55,208 nucleotides of DNA from JADJNW01 sp964517145 (GTDB lineage Bacteria; Bacteroidota; Bacteroidia; Chitinophagales; Saprospiraceae): NCBI GenBank assembly GCA_964517145.1, contig CAZFBN010000018.1:1-55208 (forward strand), read 5' to 3'. A program made the translations under genes and the position numbers. Below are positions 51,489 through 55,208 of this stretch, one piece after another (within the stretch, counting starts at the first letter, position 1; the number at the start of each line of letters is the position of its first letter). Below the pieces are notes generated by a model that worked only from the letters and a program-made list of their open reading frames with translations, had not been told where the DNA came from and did no database searches.

Positions 51489-52025
51489 ATGTCGTATGTC
51501 AATGTAGAATCGGAGCTGCTAGCGCAAATGGTTGCCAATACTGGAGCGACATTGCAGGAAATGTCGTACCAACAACCGATTATGTTGGTTTTTCTTCGAC
51601 AGTTTGGTTGCACCTTTTGCCGAGAGGCGCTTTCGGATATTTCCAAAAAGCGCGAAGAGATCGAAGGCATGGGCATGCAGATTGTATTTGTGCATATGAC
51701 TGCGAACGAAATTGCAGAGCGTTATTTTCAACGATATGAATTAGAAGGTGTTACGCATATCAGCGATCCTGAATGTAAATATTATGCAGGGTTTGGTCTT
51801 GTAAAAAATAATATTACACAATTATTTGGTTTACAGTTTTTTATCAGAGGATTTCAGGCGGCAGTGTTGGAAGGGCACGTGCCCGGACCCTCCATGGGCG
51901 ATGATTTTCAAATGCCGGGGGTGTTTATTATTCAAGATGGTGAAATTCGCGAAAGCTTTATTCATAAACTCGCCTACGACCGTCCTGACTATATGGAACT
52001 GGCGAAGTGTTGCTCGATTGCATAA
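51489..52025 (+). CDS. PRXL2/SelL-like peroxiredoxin-family protein
   Basis: 178 residues. A thioredoxin-fold with CxxC in RQFGCTFCREALSDI (about residues 38-41), then FVHMTANEIAERYFQRYELEGVTHISDPECKYYAGFGL, and FQMPGVFIIQDGEIRESF. This matches the PRXL2/AhpC-TSA-related proteins where the CxxC is the likely redox site; classical peroxidase motif PxxxTxxC is absent. Substrate unknown. The next gene is 195 nt downstream, likely separate. Confidence 0.8.
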   Translation: MSYVNVESELLAQMVANTGATLQEMSYQQPIMLVFLRQFGCTFCREALSDISKKREEIEGMGMQIVFVHMTANEIAERYFQRYELEGVTHISDPECKYYAGFGLVKNNITQLFGLQFFIRGFQAAVLEGHVPGPSMGDDFQMPGVFIIQDGEIRESFIHKLAYDRPDYMELAKCCSIA

Positions 52026-52189
52026 AAAAGAGTCCCGTTTTCAAGCATATTTTCCTCCGCTTACCTTGAACTATTTTCAAGACGATTTTATTTTAATAAA
52101 AAAATTAACTGTTAAAGCACACCGAGTCCACTTATTTTACTTGCTCTTTTCGTTCAAAATGAATATATTTCGTTTAAAATTATAGTGCG

Positions 52190-52203
52190 CTAAGTGAACT
52201 TAG
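52190..52203. promoter_or_regulatory. Palindrome upstream of the VWA gene
   Basis: CTAAGT-GA-ACTTAG, extending to CGCTAAGT/ACTTAGTG with one mismatch. It lies 17 nt before the ATG at 52220, so it may be an operator or leader hairpin. Confidence 0.35.
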
Positions 52204-52219
52204 TGTTAAAAATAAAAGA

Positions 52220-53320
52220 ATGATTGGATTTCGTTTTTCCCAATATGTGCCCGGAATGGAAGGAGACACACCTTTCGAACGGCTTTTCAAAGTTTTTCAG
52301 GAACTTTTGATTTATACCTCCGGCGATGTGAGCGAGGCACTGTCGTGGCTCACCGAATTGGATAAAGAATACAACCTGACGGATGAAAACTATGGCATGG
52401 CTGATTTTATTCAGGATTTGATTGATAAAGGCTACATCCAACAAGGGCAAGAAGGGCAGGCAGGCATGGTGCCTTCGTCGAAGCTGGAAATTGCGCTGCG
52501 CCGCAAAGCGCTGGAAGATATTTTTGGACAACTGAAAAAAACGCGTCGTGGCAATCACAACACCAAACAAACCGGGCGTGGTGATGAGTCCACTGCGGAA
52601 TTGCGTCCGTTTGAATTTGGCGATCAACTCGACAATCTGGCAGTCTCTGAATCGTTGCGCAATGCACAAATCAATCACGGTATCGAAGAATTTCAACTGA
52701 CCCAGGAAGACCTCGAAGTACACGAGACGTTTTACCAAAGTCAAATGAGTACGGTTTTGATGATTGACATTTCGCATTCCATGATTTTGTATGGCGAAGA
52801 TCGCATCACTCCAGCGAAAAAAGTGGCGATGGCGCTATCGGAGTTGATTACAACGCGCTATCCAAAAGATACGCTGGACATTATTGTTTTTGGCGATGAT
52901 GCTCGGCAGATTGAAATCAAAGATTTGCCTTACCTGGAGGTCGGTCCTTACCACACGAATACTGTTGCTGGCTTAGAATTGGCGATGGATTTGCTGCGCC
53001 GACGCAAAAATCCTAATAAGCAAATTTTTATGATTACCGATGGCAAGCCAACTTGTATCAAGAAAGGTAAAAAATATTATAAAAATAGTTTTGGATTGGA
53101 TCGTAAAATTGTGAGTCGTACCCTAGGGTTAGCAACGCAATGTCGCAAACTGCAAATTCCAATTACCACCTTTATGATTGCGCGCGACCCTTATTTGGTG
53201 CGCTTTGTAGATCAATTTACCCGTGCCAACAATGGGAAGGCATTTTACAGCACGCTGCAAGGCTTGGGCGAATTTATTTTTATGGATTATAAAAATAATA
53301 AATCCAGAAGGCATAAATAA
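52220..53320 (+). CDS. VWA-domain protein, likely partner of the AAA ATPase
   Basis: 366 residues. A VWA domain occupies about 175-350, with MIDAS DxSxS (MIDISHSM), a Thr in the DALVAFGD-type region (DIIVFGDDARQ) and an ITDGKPT. The N-terminal 170 residues are helical (FSQYVPGMEGDTPFERLFKVFQELL). Such proteins act with MoxR/chelatase-type AAA ATPases; the only AAA ATPase of this kind in the window is at 23155-24642. Physical pairing is inference. Start ATG 52220 has no clear Shine-Dalgarno. Confidence 0.86.
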   Translation: MIGFRFSQYVPGMEGDTPFERLFKVFQELLIYTSGDVSEALSWLTELDKEYNLTDENYGMADFIQDLIDKGYIQQGQEGQAGMVPSSKLEIALRRKALEDIFGQLKKTRRGNHNTKQTGRGDESTAELRPFEFGDQLDNLAVSESLRNAQINHGIEEFQLTQEDLEVHETFYQSQMSTVLMIDISHSMILYGEDRITPAKKVAMALSELITTRYPKDTLDIIVFGDDARQIEIKDLPYLEVGPYHTNTVAGLELAMDLLRRRKNPNKQIFMITDGKPTCIKKGKKYYKNSFGLDRKIVSRTLGLATQCRKLQIPITTFMIARDPYLVRFVDQFTRANNGKAFYSTLQGLGEFIFMDYKNNKSRRHK

Positions 53321-53479
53321 TTGAATTGTAATTGCTGATTGTCAATTGATTAATGAACCCGACTGTTGACCGCACTTCGATTGCCGTCAGCAGTTCGATT
53401 TTATCCACTTGTTCTATCCACTACCTACAATTTATAACGCTATTTAATCGTTACTCAAACAAATTAGAAGGAAACAATT

Positions 53480-54409
53480 ATGAAAATCTGGGGTGTAATA
53501 ATCGGTTCATTTTTATGCGTTTATGCTAATCTTGCTGCCCAAAGCAAAGCCATTTTATCAGCGGAAGCTTTAACGCAACTGAAATTGTCAGAAGATACAC
53601 TTGGCATTCTTGGTTACGCGGTAGTGAATGACTCTTTAGAAAACAATCGTTTTGCGGCTTGTCATGCCATGATTCCGGCACTGGTGCGCGCACTCAAAAC
53701 GCCGAATTCTTTCCATTATAAATTTGATCGGCTCAAAAATATTTCTATTCAATACCCGCAGGATAGTTCGTTTCGAATATTTACCTGGCAGTTATATGTT
53801 AGTAAAGATGAATATAAATACTACGGTGCTATTCAAATGAATACGGCTGAGCTAAAATTATATCCGTTGGTAGATCGCTCTACTAATGTTTTAAATGTAG
53901 AACAGGAAAGTCTCAAACCCGATCAGTGGTATGGAGCTGTTTATTACAATTTGCGGGAGTGCAAAGGTTCGCAAGGTAAATATTATTTGCTATTTGGATT
54001 TGACGGATATGAATTTTTTCGCAAGCGTAAAGTAATTGATGTTCTGACATTTGGCAAAGACGGGCAACCGACTTTTGGCGCACCCGTATTTGTAGAAGAA
54101 AATAAAGACAAACCAACCAAAACTAAAAAACGCATTTTATTGGAATATTCTGCTGCTTCGAGTGTGCGGCTAAACTATGATGAAGCGCTGGAAATGATCG
54201 TGTTTGACCATTTGATTCCGATGGCAGGGCAATACAATGAAGGCATGGTGATGGTGCCAGATGGCAGTTACCAGGCGTACCAATTTGAAAAAGGCGTATG
54301 GAAATACCAGCCAATGGTGCTGCACACCATCATGGACGAAGCGCCGCGCCCAAGCCCAGTGCTCGATGCACGCGAAAAAAATATTTTGGGAAAGAAGAAT
54401 AACAATTGA
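53480..54409 (+). CDS. Exported hypothetical protein
   Basis: 309 residues. Signal peptide 1-21 (ANLAAQ). The mature part is mixed alpha/beta with no motif that I recognise: KLSEDTLGILGYAVVNDSLENNRFAACHAMIPALVRALK early, a central WQLYVSKDEYKYYGAIQMNT and GKYYLLFGFDGYEFFRKRKVIDVLTFG (two beta-rich segments), then LMP-type SVRLNYDEALEMIVFDHLIPM. The start at 53480 is supported by an AAGGAAAC upstream (53467-53474). Function unknown. Confidence 0.78.
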   Translation: MKIWGVIIGSFLCVYANLAAQSKAILSAEALTQLKLSEDTLGILGYAVVNDSLENNRFAACHAMIPALVRALKTPNSFHYKFDRLKNISIQYPQDSSFRIFTWQLYVSKDEYKYYGAIQMNTAELKLYPLVDRSTNVLNVEQESLKPDQWYGAVYYNLRECKGSQGKYYLLFGFDGYEFFRKRKVIDVLTFGKDGQPTFGAPVFVEENKDKPTKTKKRILLEYSAASSVRLNYDEALEMIVFDHLIPMAGQYNEGMVMVPDGSYQAYQFEKGVWKYQPMVLHTIMDEAPRPSPVLDAREKNILGKKNNN

Positions 54410-54475
54410 TGCTGTGGTTGATAAGTTGAATGGTTGGTTTATTTTCGCAGTTTATTGACCATTCAATTGATTCAC

Positions 54476-55135
54476 ATGATTATTAGCCATACCATTTCCA
54501 TTACAAAAACGGCGCACTATTACACCATTGGCACACCTGGAAAACACATACAATACTGCTGGATTGTCTGTCATGGTTATGGTCAACTTGCTCAGTATTT
54601 TATACGTAAATTTGATGTTATTGCAAACGCCGACACGCTCATTATAGCGCCGGAAGGCTTGTCGCGTTTTTACACCGAAGGATTTAGCGGTAAAGTGGGT
54701 GCCTCTTGGATGACCAAAGAAGACCGCTTGATTGAAATCGACGATTATTCCAATTATCTCGCTACGCTTTACAATCAATTTACGGCGCAACTGGCTGATA
54801 ATGTTCAAATTATATTCTTAGGTTTTTCGCAAGGCTGTGCGACACAACTGCGTTGGATTTTGCAAAAGTTTCCAAGATTTGATCATTTGATTCTGTGGGC
54901 GGGATTATTGCCAGAGGATTTGGATTATTTATCACATCAGGATTATTTTACCGATAAAAAATTACACTTTGTTTATGGTACAAACGATTCGTTTATTACA
55001 CCCGAGCGCTTGCAGCAACATGAGCAATTGATTGAAAATCAACACTTAAAACTAAATGTTTTGAGTTTTGAAGGTGCGCACACGATTGACCGCCCCACGC
55101 TGCAAACCCTGACAACACATATTTATTACCCTTGA
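54476..55135 (+). CDS. Alpha/beta hydrolase (carboxylesterase-like)
   Basis: 219 residues from ATG 54476 (MIISHTISITKTAHYY); the longer frame from 54434 starts inside the preceding region and adds hydrophobic residues not in the family. Catalytic elements: GFSQGCA nucleophile elbow (FLGFSQGCATQLRWI), Asp in YGTNDSFITPE and His in FEGAHTI near the C-terminus. Oxyanion loop is near WIVCHGYGQLA. Family: phospholipase/carboxylesterase. Substrate unknown. Confidence 0.85.
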   Translation: MIISHTISITKTAHYYTIGTPGKHIQYCWIVCHGYGQLAQYFIRKFDVIANADTLIIAPEGLSRFYTEGFSGKVGASWMTKEDRLIEIDDYSNYLATLYNQFTAQLADNVQIIFLGFSQGCATQLRWILQKFPRFDHLILWAGLLPEDLDYLSHQDYFTDKKLHFVYGTNDSFITPERLQQHEQLIENQHLKLNVLSFEGAHTIDRPTLQTLTTHIYYP

Positions 55136-55161
55136 TAAAATAAAATAAAGTTTTATCTTTG
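55132..55161 (+). promoter_or_regulatory. Promoter reading out of the window
   Basis: TTG (55132-55134), 19-nt spacer, TATCTTTG (55154-55161), a good match to TTTG / TAnnTTTG. It would drive a rightward gene beyond 55208. Confidence 0.5.
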
Positions 55162-55208
55162 TCAATAATTTTAACGAACGCCGCTGATTACTTTATTTTT
55201 TCATTCAT

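Overview
The window looks like a piece of a Bacteroidota chromosome, probably Saprospiria-like; the class is an inference from gene content and no 16S is present. Signs seen directly are a fused CcoN-CcoO cbb3 oxidase, a TonB-dependent receptor with a carboxypeptidase-regulatory-like N-terminus, a LytS/LytTR pair, DUF4397, DUF6702 and DUF6249 proteins, few strong Shine-Dalgarno sites, and many TAnnTTTG promoter -7 boxes. No tRNA, rRNA, CRISPR array, integrase or intact insertion sequence was recognised.

Layout. 1-8200 is the accessory part: a secreted protein made of five cysteine-paired repeats, a DUF433/DUF5615 toxin-antitoxin cassette, a 1597-residue exonuclease-RecQ-UvrD fusion helicase, then about 850 bp without genes that holds a possible nuclease-gene remnant and a G-tract repeat array (periods 110, 88 and 110 bp). 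8200-17600 is housekeeping: EngB, an acyltransferase, a quinone oxidoreductase-like enzyme, a YfcE-type phosphodiesterase, Sua5/TsaC, a TonB receptor, a second DUF433/DUF5615 cassette, a lipoprotein cytochrome c and ArfB. 17800-32600 carries cryptochrome-DASH, PurK, dihydroorotase, an ECF sigma/anti-sigma pair, a MoxR/chelatase-type AAA ATPase, two lipoproteins, a fructosamine-kinase-like protein, LytTR/LytS, a QueD-FolE pterin pair, FabD and a beta-barrel protein.

33600-41200 is a respiratory block read leftward: ccoS, ccoNO (fusion), ccoQ, ccoP, ccoG, fixH and a DsbD_2/TauE-like membrane protein, followed by a TrxR-like ferredoxin-NADP reductase. ccoS and ccoQ are very short genes (53 and 58 codons). 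Two CRP/FNR-like palindromes lie upstream of ccoS. The usual copper ATPase gene ccoI is not beside it. 41700-55208 holds an M1 peptidase with a HupE/UreJ and DUF6702 pair, a GH5-like hydrolase, Fmt, PurB, a VIT1/CCC1 transporter, a PRXL2-type redox protein, a VWA protein (likely partner of the distant AAA ATPase), a secreted unknown, and an esterase.

Between genes there are at least six families of short degenerate tandem repeats, often arranged as long hairpins. The most unusual items are the exonuclease-RecQ-UvrD fusion beside a G-tract array, the five-repeat WxxF/C-x17-C secreted protein, and the perfect palindrome that places two divergent promoter boxes back to back at 45593-45610.
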